From Vulcanimicrobiota bacterium (GTDB lineage: Bacteria > Eremiobacterota > Eremiobacteria > Baltobacterales > Baltobacteraceae), in contig JASHZC010000048.1 of NCBI GenBank assembly GCA_030042755.1, forward strand, positions 1 to 9,605: 9,605 nt of DNA. Reading direction: 5' to 3'. The translations under genes were made by a program, and so were the position numbers. The notes under the pieces are model-generated. The model saw only the letters and a program-made list of their open reading frames with translations. It did not search any database and was not told where the DNA came from. Position 1 is the first letter of the stretch, and each line of letters starts with the position of its first letter. Positions 1 through 6,063 of this stretch are shown in pieces.

Positions 1-37
1 TCAGATCGATCGCGTTGAGGTCGAGACGGTCGCGCAT
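1..37 (-). CDS. Possible Lrp/AsnC-type regulator, N-terminal fragment (cut by window edge)
   Basis: Reading leftward from an ATG at 37, twelve codons give MRDRLDLNAIDL before the window ends. The pattern L-D-x-x-A/R-I-D at the extreme N-terminus is what Lrp/AsnC regulators show just before their first helix, which is the only basis for the family guess. An AT-rich leader with an inverted repeat lies upstream (44-75), as expected for an autoregulated regulator gene. The fragment is too short to prove coding, and no clear Shine-Dalgarno is seen before the ATG. It could equally be a chance ORF or another protein. Confidence 0.3.
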   Translation of the reverse strand, partial: MRDRLDLNAIDL

Positions 38-43
38 CCGAAT

Positions 44-75
44 CTAGTCTATCTTTATTGCAATATTAGGACTAG
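44..75. promoter_or_regulatory. AT-rich dyad upstream of the leftward gene (possible operator)
   Basis: CTAGTC at 44-49 and GACTAG at 70-75 form a perfect 6-bp inverted repeat separated by 20 AT-rich bases that contain the palindrome ATTGCAAT (57-64). The two symmetries are centred within about 1 bp of each other. The stretch is much more AT-rich than the surrounding DNA and lies just before the candidate start codon at 37. A binding site for a dimeric regulator, perhaps the gene's own product, is the natural reading. A transcript hairpin is less likely because the loop is long. Confidence 0.4.
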
Positions 76-115
76 CCGGATTTATCGAGAAGATATTTTC
101 CGTAAATGGGATAAT

Positions 116-151
116 GCGGCCCCAAGGCGGCCCGGTTAAACGAGCGGCCGC
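116..151 (-). terminator. Weak GC-rich hairpin after the ABC ATPase gene
   Basis: Just past the TAA of the ATPase gene (reading leftward), GGCCGC/GCGGCC arms at 146-151 and 127-132 can pair across a 13-base loop. A third GCGGCC copy sits at 116-121. No run of U follows, so it is at best a weak or factor-dependent terminator. It may only reflect GC-rich repeats. Confidence 0.2.
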
Positions 152-1468
152 TTATTCGACGGGCGCCGGTTCCGGAAGACGCAACCGTTCCGTGACCGAG
201 TCGTATTCGAAGAGCTCGGCATACCGCCCCCAGTCGACCGCCGTTGCCAGTTGGCGTTGCGCCTCTTCGGCCGGAAAGTGTTCATCCCAAAGATCCAAAA
301 AGAACTCGGCTGATATATCGCCGTCGGGGCACGCCTCGAGCGTTTTTACCATCGTTTCGAAGATCGGAATGTGCTTGAGTAATTGCTCTCGGAAAATCTC
401 TTTACTGTGCAGAATCGTCGCGCGCGCGAACTCGCGCCCTATATCGGTTAGTGCAACCTTTCCCGCGATTGTCTGCGCGAAGCCGAGCGAGACCTCGGCC
501 TCTAAGATGGCGAGCAAATCGTCGGGCGAGACGGCCAGACGATCGGCAAGCACCGCAATCTCTATGTTTTCGTCGGGCTTCTTCGAGAGAATCTCGAGCA
601 GGCCGCTGATGCCGCCGATGCGTACGTGGGGAAGGGGCTTCGAGAAGGGCGAGACGACGGCTGACTCGTGATGCCGCACCGCTTCGAACGATACGTCGGC
701 TGCGGGATTAGTCATCACTTGGTAAAGGTAATCGACGAGCTCCTTGAATCGCGAGGCTTTGCGATCGTGCGGACGCGGCAAATCGATCGTCACCTCTCCG
801 CGAATATGTCCGGGATTCGAGCCGAGGACCAGCACGCGATCCGCAAGCAATACGGCCTCCTCGATGTTGTGCGTCACCAGCAGAATGCTTTGCGAGGGGA
901 AGCTTCCGGCGTTCCAGAGTGCGTCTATTTCGCCACGAAGATTTTCCGCAGTGAGCACGTCGAGCGCGCTGAAGGGCTCGTCCATGAAGAGCACCTTGGG
1001 CTCCACCGCCAGAGCCCGCGCATAGCCGACGCGTTGCTTCATCCCTCCCGAGAGCTCTTTGGGATATGCGCTTTCGAAGCCGTCAAGACCGACCAAATCG
1101 ATCATGCGCAGGGCGCATCGCTCTCGCTCCGCCGGCGCCACGCCGCGTGCTTCAAGCCCCAGCTCGACGTTCTGCAAGACCGTGAGCCACGGCAACAGGG
1201 CGAAGCTTTGAAAGACCATCGCGACGTCGGGATTCGGTCCATTCAGGACGCGGCCGCTGCTGATGACGACGCCGTCGCTCGGCGGAATGAGCCCGGCCAT
1301 GATCCGCAAGAGCGTACTCTTTCCGCTTCCGCTGCGACCCAACAGCGCGAGCAATTCGCCGCCTCGAACGAGCAGCGAAATCCCGCGCACCGCGGTGAAC
1401 TCGCCCTTCCCACCGGGTAAAGGAAAGCGTTTGGTGATGTCCTGGCACACAATCAAGTCGTCGCTCAT
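152..1468 (-). CDS. NitT/TauT-type ABC transporter ATPase with C-terminal AAA-associated domain
   Basis: This is the cytoplasmic ATPase of a nitrate/sulfonate/taurine-type ABC importer, 438 aa from the ATG at 1468. Visible motifs are Walker A GRSGSGKST (44-52), the Q-loop Gln87, signature LSGGMKQR (139-146), Walker B VLFMDEP (159-165, catalytic Glu164), D-loop SALD (167-170) and switch His200. Residues from about 280 to 438 form a helical extension that matches the AAA-associated C-terminal domain found on a subset of these ATPases, making it longer than the usual 250-270 aa. The reading frame continues upstream of 1468, but this ATG begins the ABC domain directly and overlaps the permease stop as ATGA (1465-1468), implying translational coupling. 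The substrate cannot be told from the sequence. The family is certain; nitrate, sulfonate or another anion is only a family-level guess. Confidence 0.93.
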   Translation of the reverse strand: MSDDLIVCQDITKRFPLPGGKGEFTAVRGISLLVRGGELLALLGRSGSGKSTLLRIMAGLIPPSDGVVISSGRVLNGPNPDVAMVFQSFALLPWLTVLQNVELGLEARGVAPAERERCALRMIDLVGLDGFESAYPKELSGGMKQRVGYARALAVEPKVLFMDEPFSALDVLTAENLRGEIDALWNAGSFPSQSILLVTHNIEEAVLLADRVLVLGSNPGHIRGEVTIDLPRPHDRKASRFKELVDYLYQVMTNPAADVSFEAVRHHESAVVSPFSKPLPHVRIGGISGLLEILSKKPDENIEIAVLADRLAVSPDDLLAILEAEVSLGFAQTIAGKVALTDIGREFARATILHSKEIFREQLLKHIPIFETMVKTLEACPDGDISAEFFLDLWDEHFPAEEAQRQLATAVDWGRYAELFEYDSVTERLRLPEPAPVE

Positions 1469-3297
1469 AGCGAAAACCGCGTTTGCGCGAATGCGTAGAG
1501 CCGCCGCCAGACAAATCGATTGACGGTTACGACGAACAGGCTCATGACGCAGATGCCGAGCGCTTCGCGCGCGCCATCGCCTTTGCCCGTCGCCTCCGTG
1601 ATATAAGCGCCCAGCCCGGTCGCCGCCAGCGTCGAACTGCCCCACGTTACGACTTCCGAAACGATGCTCGCGTTCCAGGCGCCCCCGCTGGCCGTGATGG
1701 CACCCGTTACCCAAGACGAAAAAACCCCGGGAATGATGAACCGCCGCCAGCGCAGCCATCCTCGCACTTCGAGATCCGCGGTCATCTCGCGGAGCTCCGT
1801 GGGAACGCTTTGCGCACCGGCGATCGTGTTGAACAGCACGTACCATTGTGCCCCCAGCGCCATCAACAAAATGCAGCCAAAGTTGATTGGGATGCGAAAT
1901 GCGATGAAAGCCATGGTCGCAAATGGGAAGAGAATATTTGCCGGAAACGACGCGAGAAACTGCGCGACCGGCTGGAGCGCGCGCGCCAGGCGTGGATGGA
2001 ACCCGATCGCGACGCCGGCCGGCACCCAGAGCAGCGACGCAACGGCCACGAGAACCAGAACGCGCGTCATCGTCGCCGCCGCCAGTACAAAGGCGTGCCC
2101 GACCTCCCTCAACCCAACCGTCACCAGCATAAAATGCGCAATATACGCACTGAGAAGCAACAGCGCAACGATGAGTGCGGCATTGAAAGCGTGCTCGCCG
2201 ATCGCATGTCCTCGCCCGCGCTGAAAGGACGGCTTTACCCGGGTGATCCGCGACAGTGCGCGGTTAACGAGCTCGGCGACGGGTGCCCAAACGCGAGCCA
2301 CGAGCTTGAGGACCTGCGCCGAGCGAATTATGTCGTACACCCACGATTCGGGCTGACTCGCCGCCGCGCTTTGCTCGAACCGGAACTTGTCGGCCCACGC
2401 GACGACCGGTCGCCAGAACAGCTGATCGACGATGACGATCACGATAGCGATGGTGATCGCCGCCCATACGAGGGCCGGCACGTTCTTCTGCAATACCGCG
2501 GATGCGACGTACGATCCGATTCCCGGCAGCGTGTAATTGACATTCCCGACGCTGATCGCCTCGCTTGCCGCCAAGAAGAACCAGCCCCCGCCAAAACTCA
2601 TCATCGAGTTCCAGACGAGGCCCACCATGCTCGATGGCACCTCTATTTTGACGAACCGTTCCCATAGCGAAAGGTTATAGAGCGAGGCAGCTTCGGTGAG
2701 GTCCTGCGGAATCGAGCGCAGCGACTGGTAAAAGGAGAACGTCATGTTCCACACCTGAGCGGTGAAGATCGCGAAGACCGAGGCGAGCTCCAGCCCGAGC
2801 AGGCTACCCGGAAAGAGCGCGATGAATCCGGTTACCGTGATGGTCAAAAAGCCGAGCACCGGGACCGATTGCAGAATGTCGAGCAGCGGAATCAAGACTC
2901 GCTGGGCGCGACGGCTATGCGCCGCAGCGTAGCCGTATGCAAAGGTGAAGAGCAGCGACCAAATCAGGGCGATGAACATGCGTAACGCCGAACGTGCAGC
3001 GTAATATGGTAAGAACCGCGGCGAAAGGTCGATGTGAGGAACCAGATGTTTCTGCGGAACGAACGCAACCAGCGTTCCCGAGCCGATCCGCGCGAGCGCC
3101 GTCAGCAACGCGATTGCGCCCAGAATGACGACCGCATCGGCCAGCCCGAACGGCGGCCGCCGCAGCGCTCCCGGAGTGGGGTACGTAGCCAGATTTAGAC
3201 CGAAATCGCCGGCTGCTTGATGCGCCAGCCCCAGATCAACAACCAGAGCATGAAGACGAGCTCTCCAAGCGCCGTAAGGCGCCGTGATGTACGGCAA
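1465..3297 (-). CDS. Fused double-domain ABC transporter permease (NitT/TauT type)
   Basis: An inner-membrane permease with two binding-protein-dependent transport domains in one chain, up to 610 aa. Domain 1 spans roughly residues 95-300, with its EAA loop near 202-222 (TEAASLYNLSLWERFVKIEV). Domain 2 spans roughly 370-600, with a second loop near 501-523 (ELREMTADLEVRGWLRWRRF). This one-chain arrangement, paired with an ATPase carrying an AAA-associated domain, is a known subtype. The start is unsure. The only common start codon in frame before the first membrane helix (about residue 54) is TTG at 3297, which follows directly on an in-frame TGA and has no Shine-Dalgarno. Codons 1-35 also lack the high-GC third positions of the rest, so the true N-terminus is probably near residue 37-45 or lies upstream in another frame. 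The stop overlaps the ATPase start. No substrate-binding protein gene is nearby. Confidence 0.9.
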   Translation of the reverse strand: MPYITAPYGAWRARLHALVVDLGLAHQAAGDFGLNLATYPTPGALRRPPFGLADAVVILGAIALLTALARIGSGTLVAFVPQKHLVPHIDLSPRFLPYYAARSALRMFIALIWSLLFTFAYGYAAAHSRRAQRVLIPLLDILQSVPVLGFLTITVTGFIALFPGSLLGLELASVFAIFTAQVWNMTFSFYQSLRSIPQDLTEAASLYNLSLWERFVKIEVPSSMVGLVWNSMMSFGGGWFFLAASEAISVGNVNYTLPGIGSYVASAVLQKNVPALVWAAITIAIVIVIVDQLFWRPVVAWADKFRFEQSAAASQPESWVYDIIRSAQVLKLVARVWAPVAELVNRALSRITRVKPSFQRGRGHAIGEHAFNAALIVALLLLSAYIAHFMLVTVGLREVGHAFVLAAATMTRVLVLVAVASLLWVPAGVAIGFHPRLARALQPVAQFLASFPANILFPFATMAFIAFRIPINFGCILLMALGAQWYVLFNTIAGAQSVPTELREMTADLEVRGWLRWRRFIIPGVFSSWVTGAITASGGAWNASIVSEVVTWGSSTLAATGLGAYITEATGKGDGAREALGICVMSLFVVTVNRFVWRRLYAFAQTRFSL

Positions 3298-3346
3298 TCA
3301 ATGCGGCTTGAGGGAGCGTCAGCCCGGCGTGGTTCGTCGTGGCCAG
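3195..3346 (-). pseudogene. Possible small frame-shifted ORF or displaced N-terminus before the permease
   Basis: A strong AAGGAG (3355-3360) lies 8 nt before a CTG at 3346. This opens a GC3-rich frame that reads MATTNHAGLTLPQAALIAVH and onward before stopping at 3236. Near 3270 the coding-like bias switches to the neighbouring frame, which encodes a hydrophobic stretch (LGELVFMLWLLIWGW) ending at TAA 3195. Restoring one G in the TTGGAGAG stretch would join both into about 50 codons. Adding another G near the final codons would run straight into the permease frame. It could be a small membrane protein, a permease N-terminus broken by sequence errors, or chance. CTG as start codon is unusual. 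Confidence 0.3.
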
Positions 3347-3372
3347 TTTGCGTACTCCTTGTAGGTTCTAGC

Positions 3373-3870
3373 TCAATCGCCGGCATCTCCCAACGAGAGC
3401 AGAAGCTTTCGCAGCAGGTCGGCGAGTTGCAACTGTTCTCGCGCGCTCAAGCCGGCCAGCAGCCGCTCTTCGTTGGCTACGTGTTCGGTGGTTGCGGCAT
3501 CGATAAGCGCCTTTCCCTTTGCCGTGAGCCGGACGAGCGTGCCGCGACGGTCATGCGGATCGGGTCGCCGTGACACCAGGCCGGCTTCTTCCAAACGGTC
3601 GATGCGATTGGTCATTGCCCCCGATGTGAGCATCATCTCACGGTAGAGGTGCGTAGGGGACAGCTGATACGGGCGGCCCGCGCGCCGGAGAGCCGCTAAG
3701 ACGTCGAACGACTCACCCTGAAGTCCGGAACGCTCGTGCGTCTCGTCCAGGCGAGGGCGAAGGGCGGCCGCGGTACGCTGGATTCGGCCGACCAACGCCA
3801 TGGCTCTCGTATCGAGGTCGGGCCGTTCGCGGCACCACTGCGCCAGTATTCGATCGATCCGGTCCTGCAT
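3373..3870 (-). CDS. MarR-family transcriptional regulator
   Basis: A 165-aa winged-helix DNA-binding protein, of typical MarR length. The recognition helix region is about residues 70-95 (SPTHLYREMMLTSGAMTNRI). The family's hallmark wing lies at about 98-118, with the DPHDRRGTLVRLT signature, and helices at both ends would form the dimer interface. The ATG at 3870 is chosen because it begins the first helix and lies next to operator-like sequence. The gene heads a leftward set with the ABC permease and ATPase, 75 bp upstream of the TTG of the permease frame. It is divergent from the VOC gene, with operator-like repeats between them. MarR proteins usually repress themselves and a divergent neighbour until a small ligand or oxidant is bound. 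The effector is not predictable here, though Cys13 is present. Confidence 0.93.
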   Translation of the reverse strand: MQDRIDRILAQWCRERPDLDTRAMALVGRIQRTAAALRPRLDETHERSGLQGESFDVLAALRRAGRPYQLSPTHLYREMMLTSGAMTNRIDRLEEAGLVSRRPDPHDRRGTLVRLTAKGKALIDAATTEHVANEERLLAGLSAREQLQLADLLRKLLLSLGDAGD

Positions 3871-3887
3871 ATCTCGATGTTAAGACA
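3871..3887. promoter_or_regulatory. Second (weaker) MarR-type operator copy
   Basis: ATCTCGATGTTAAGACA begins immediately upstream of the MarR start codon. It matches the stronger site at 3914-3929 at most positions (shared ATCT, central A and GTTAAGA), although its own symmetry is imperfect. Centre-to-centre distance to the stronger site is 43 bp, about four helical turns, so dimers would bind the same DNA face. Binding here would cover the MarR ribosome-binding region and so fits autoregulation. Confidence 0.5.
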
Positions 3888-3888
3888 C

Positions 3889-3918
3889 TTGACGGGCGCG
3901 GTCCTTCTGAAGTATCTT
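3889..3918 (+). promoter_or_regulatory. Candidate sigma70-type promoter of the VOC gene
   Basis: TTGACG (3889-3894) and TATCTT (3913-3918) are separated by 18 bp. Transcription would begin near 3925, only about three bases before the ATG at 3928. The -10 element overlaps the strong inverted repeat at 3914-3929, so a bound regulator would block it. Confidence 0.45.
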
Positions 3919-3929
3919 TACGTTAAGAT
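3914..3929. promoter_or_regulatory. MarR-type operator overlapping the VOC promoter and start codon
   Basis: ATCTTTACGTTAAGAT is a 16-bp inverted repeat with seven of eight pairs complementary, the size and form bound by MarR dimers. It overlaps the proposed -10 box and the first two bases of the VOC start codon. It lies between divergent marR-like and VOC genes and has a diverged copy at 3871-3887. The repeat is seen directly; its binding by the neighbouring MarR protein is inferred. Confidence 0.65.
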
Positions 3930-4332
3930 GATAAAAATAAAGATAAAAGCGCTAGACCATGTCGTGCTCAACGTTTCCGATGCCGAACGCAGCCTCGCGT
4001 TCTACGCGGGCCTCCTCGGGCTTAGCCCCGAACGCGCGGACGCGTTTCGCTCAGGGCGCGTACCGTTTCCCTCGGTCCGGATCGATGCCGGCACGATCGT
4101 GGATTTTCTGGATCCGGTACACCGTGAAGTCACGCCTGCGGGTCGAAATCTCAACCACATCGCGCTCGCGGTCGAGGACGCGCCCTCTGAAATCGCCGCG
4201 TTTCTTAAAGCGCGCGGCCTCCCGATCGAACGCGAGATGACGGGCAATTTTGGAGCGCGGGGCGATACGGCACATTCTTTCCACGTGTTCGACCCGGACG
4301 GCAACCTGCTCGAGTTGCAGGCATATGAATAG
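3928..4332 (+). CDS. VOC-family (glyoxalase/bleomycin-resistance fold) protein
   Basis: A 134-aa single-module vicinal-oxygen-chelate protein. It begins with the usual beta strand KALDHVVLNVSD and ends with HVFDPDGNLLELQAYE, the characteristic second half. His11, His77 (LNHIALAV) and Glu129 (LLELQ) sit where the family places metal ligands. It most resembles the small 'VOC family virulence protein' type of lyase- or isomerase-like enzymes; the exact reaction is unknown. The ATG at 3928 is chosen because it starts just before the first strand. There is no Shine-Dalgarno, and the likely transcription start is only about 3 nt upstream, so the message may be leaderless. It is divergent from a MarR gene and probably controlled by it. 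A detoxification role (electrophile, antibiotic or aldehyde) is inferred from this pairing. Confidence 0.9.
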   Translation: MIKIKIKALDHVVLNVSDAERSLAFYAGLLGLSPERADAFRSGRVPFPSVRIDAGTIVDFLDPVHREVTPAGRNLNHIALAVEDAPSEIAAFLKARGLPIEREMTGNFGARGDTAHSFHVFDPDGNLLELQAYE

Positions 4333-4374
4333 CGTCTCGCAGCGGGCAGATGTGCCTCGGCGATTAGGAGCGCC

Positions 4375-4413
4375 ATGAGATTCAATCGGCGGCGCAGTAC
4401 TAGAGGTCGGTGA
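4375..4413 (+). CDS. Arg-rich 12-codon leader ORF before DUF969
   Basis: AGGAG (4366-4370) lies 4 nt before an ATG that opens MRFNRRRSTRGR and a TGA. The stop overlaps the GTG of DUF969 (GTGA, 4410-4413). The mini-ORF has a better ribosome-binding site than the GTG itself, so it may act by translational coupling. Six of its 12 residues are Arg. It could also be chance, since the region is GC-rich and CGN codons are common. Confidence 0.3.
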   Translation: MRFNRRRSTRGR

Positions 4414-5101
4414 TCGTTCTGCTGGGCGTGCTGGTCGTCGTCATTGGTTTTGCGCTGCGCTTTAATCCATTGCTCGTTGTGACCGTCGCGGGATCACTTC
4501 CGCACTGCTGGGCGGCTTAAGCCCGCTCCACGTGCTCGAGGTCTTTGGCACCGGGTTTGCTGCAAGCCGGTCGATAAGCATCGCCTTCATCGTGCTGCCG
4601 GTCATCGGGCTCTTGGAGCGTTATGGCCTGCAGCAGCGCGCCAAGATGCTGATCTCTCGCGCCGCCGTGCTTACCGCCGGACGTCTCCTGCTGGTGTATC
4701 TCTTCATTCGTCAGCTCACTGCCGCCGTGGGGCTAACGAGCATCGGCGGGACGGCCCAGATGGTGCGTCCCGTGATCTATCCCATGGCCGAAGGCGCGGC
4801 GCTGCGCGCGTACGGCCAAACCTCGCAGCCGCTGACCGAGACGATTAAAGCGCACGCCGCGGCAGCCGATACGGTGGGTTGGTTCTTTGGCGAGGACTGC
4901 TTCGTGGCGATCGGTTCCGTTTTGCTGATCGTCGGCTACGTCAACGCCAGCTATCATCTCAAACTCGATCCGCTTCAGATCGCGATCTGGGCGATTCCGA
5001 CTGCGATTGCCGCATTCGTGATTCACGGATTCCGGCTGCTGCGTCTTGACGGTCGTCTCGCTGCAATTGCACGCGCTGAGGCTCGAACGAAACCACAGTG
5101 A
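4410..5101 (+). CDS. DUF969 membrane protein (split by an apparent one-base frameshift)
   Basis: A polytopic inner-membrane protein of the DUF969 family, thought to work with DUF979 as a transporter. The N-terminal part reads from GTG 4410 as VIVLLGVLVVVIGFALRFNP and runs into a TAA at 4518-4520. The remainder, from about 4493, is in the next frame and carries the family core (PVIGLLERYGL, TAAVGLTSIGG, MVRPVIYPMAEGAA, KAHAAAADTVGWFFGED). Adding one base at GCGGGATC (4488-4495) joins the parts as VTVAG-ITSALLGG and restores about 230 aa, the normal family length. If the break is genuine, a product from GTG 4532 (189 aa) would lack the first helix. Upstream AGAGG is only 3 nt from GTG 4410. The stop overlaps the DUF979 start as GTGA. 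Family identity is secure; whether the gene is intact is not. Confidence 0.85.
4488..4495 (+). other. Frameshift site within DUF969
   Basis: At GCGGGATC the reading frame of the DUF969 N-terminal helix must shift by one base to enter the frame of the conserved core. A fourth G in the run (GCG GGG ATC) would restore an uninterrupted protein. This points to a lost G in a short homopolymer, either in the genome or in the assembly. Confidence 0.75.
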
Positions 5102-6063
5102 TCTCTGCCGAATGGATCTACTGGCTGCTTGGAGGCTTTTTCTTCATGGTCGGCATCGAGATTGCGCTCGATCGCGCGCATCGCAAGCGTTGGCCGAACG
5201 CCGCCTTTTGGTGTTTGCTCGGCATGTCGCTTTGCTACGGCAGCTTCGTCCCACGGCTGCCGGCCTGGCTGCTCGGCGTAGCGGTAATCAGCATGGCGCT
5301 CATCGCGGGCTTCGGCCTAACCGGTTCCGGCGACGTGCGCACGACGAGCGAGGCCCAACGTGCCGCAAGTGCGGCGCGCAGTGGGAATGCGCTGTTCGTT
5401 CCGGCGCTGACGATTCCGGCGGTGACCGTGCTCATTTCGCTGGGAGCCGGCCGGCTCGTTATCGGCGGACGTCCGCTGCTGGCGCAGCAGTCGCAGACGC
5501 TCGTCGGCCTTGGGGTCGCGACGATCGTCGCGCTCGGCGTTGCGTTTGCGCTCCTGCGCCCGAAGCCGCCGACGGTCGCGCTGAGCGAAGGGCGACGGCT
5601 GCTCGAGTCGATCGGCTGGGCGGCATTGCTCCCTCAGATGCTCGCCACCCTGGGATTGCTGTTTACGAAGGCCGGCGTCGGCACGCAGGTCGGCGCGATC
5701 GCGCAACACCTCGTTCCGGAGCATTCACGACTCTTTGCGGTGGTCGTCTATGCGCTCGGAATGGCCGGCTTCACAATCATCATGGGCAACGCCTTTGCAG
5801 CCTTTCCGATCATGACCGCCGCGATTGGTTGGCCACTGCTCGTCGAGCACATGGGTGCACATCCGGCGCCGCTCTTTGCGATCGCAATGCTCTCGGGTTT
5901 TTGCGGAACGCTCTGCACGCCGATGGCGGCGAACTTCAACCTCGTGCCACCGGCACTGCTGGAGATGCAGGATAAGTACGCGCAAATCAAGGTCCAGATA
6001 CCGACCGCGGTCGTGCTCCTAGCCGTCAACATCGTTTTCATGTTGGTGTTCCCGTTCCGATGA
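5098..6063 (+). CDS. DUF979 membrane protein, probable transporter subunit
   Basis: A 321-aa polytopic inner-membrane protein of the DUF979 family. About nine or ten hydrophobic segments are visible, beginning with AEWIYWLLGGFFFMVGIEIA and ending with VVLLAVNIVFMLVFPF. Conserved-looking polar or Gly-rich stretches are FTIIMGNAFAAFPIM (about 222-236) and GFCGTLCTPMAANFNLVP (about 265-282), which could line a substrate path. The GTG start at 5098 overlaps the DUF969 stop by 4 bp, and the TGA overlaps the ATG of DUF2891, so all three are translationally coupled. In Firmicutes, from memory, DUF969/DUF979 pairs often lie near pyroglutamyl-peptidase or 5-oxoproline genes, which suggests a small organic acid or amino-acid-like substrate. 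No such gene lies in this window, so that remains a guess. Confidence 0.9.
   Translation: MISAEWIYWLLGGFFFMVGIEIALDRAHRKRWPNAAFWCLLGMSLCYGSFVPRLPAWLLGVAVISMALIAGFGLTGSGDVRTTSEAQRAASAARSGNALFVPALTIPAVTVLISLGAGRLVIGGRPLLAQQSQTLVGLGVATIVALGVAFALLRPKPPTVALSEGRRLLESIGWAALLPQMLATLGLLFTKAGVGTQVGAIAQHLVPEHSRLFAVVVYALGMAGFTIIMGNAFAAFPIMTAAIGWPLLVEHMGAHPAPLFAIAMLSGFCGTLCTPMAANFNLVPPALLEMQDKYAQIKVQIPTAVVLLAVNIVFMLVFPFR

Noticed and set aside
116..151. GCGGCC triple repeat as a mobile-element end or cloning scar (NotI site at 144-151)
   Set aside because: The copies are short and irregularly spaced, with no transposase or vector sequence. They are compatible with GC-rich DNA around a weak hairpin.
668..1420. 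Rightward ORF (250 codons) opposite the ATPase
   Set aside because: It is antisense to all canonical ABC motifs and its own translation has no recognisable family.
1483..2667. Long rightward ORF (394 codons) opposite the permease
   Set aside because: The translation is Arg/Pro/His-rich low-complexity sequence with no domain, and it lies fully antisense to a clear membrane permease. It is a GC-rich shadow frame.
4002..4385. Leftward 127-codon ORF opposite the VOC gene
   Set aside because: It is antisense to an intact VOC protein and Ala/Arg/Ser-rich without motifs.
5046..5975. Rightward ORF (309 codons) overlapping DUF979
   Set aside because: It is out of frame with the DUF979 protein, is Arg/Ala-rich and lacks the hydrophobic pattern. 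DUF979 explains the region.
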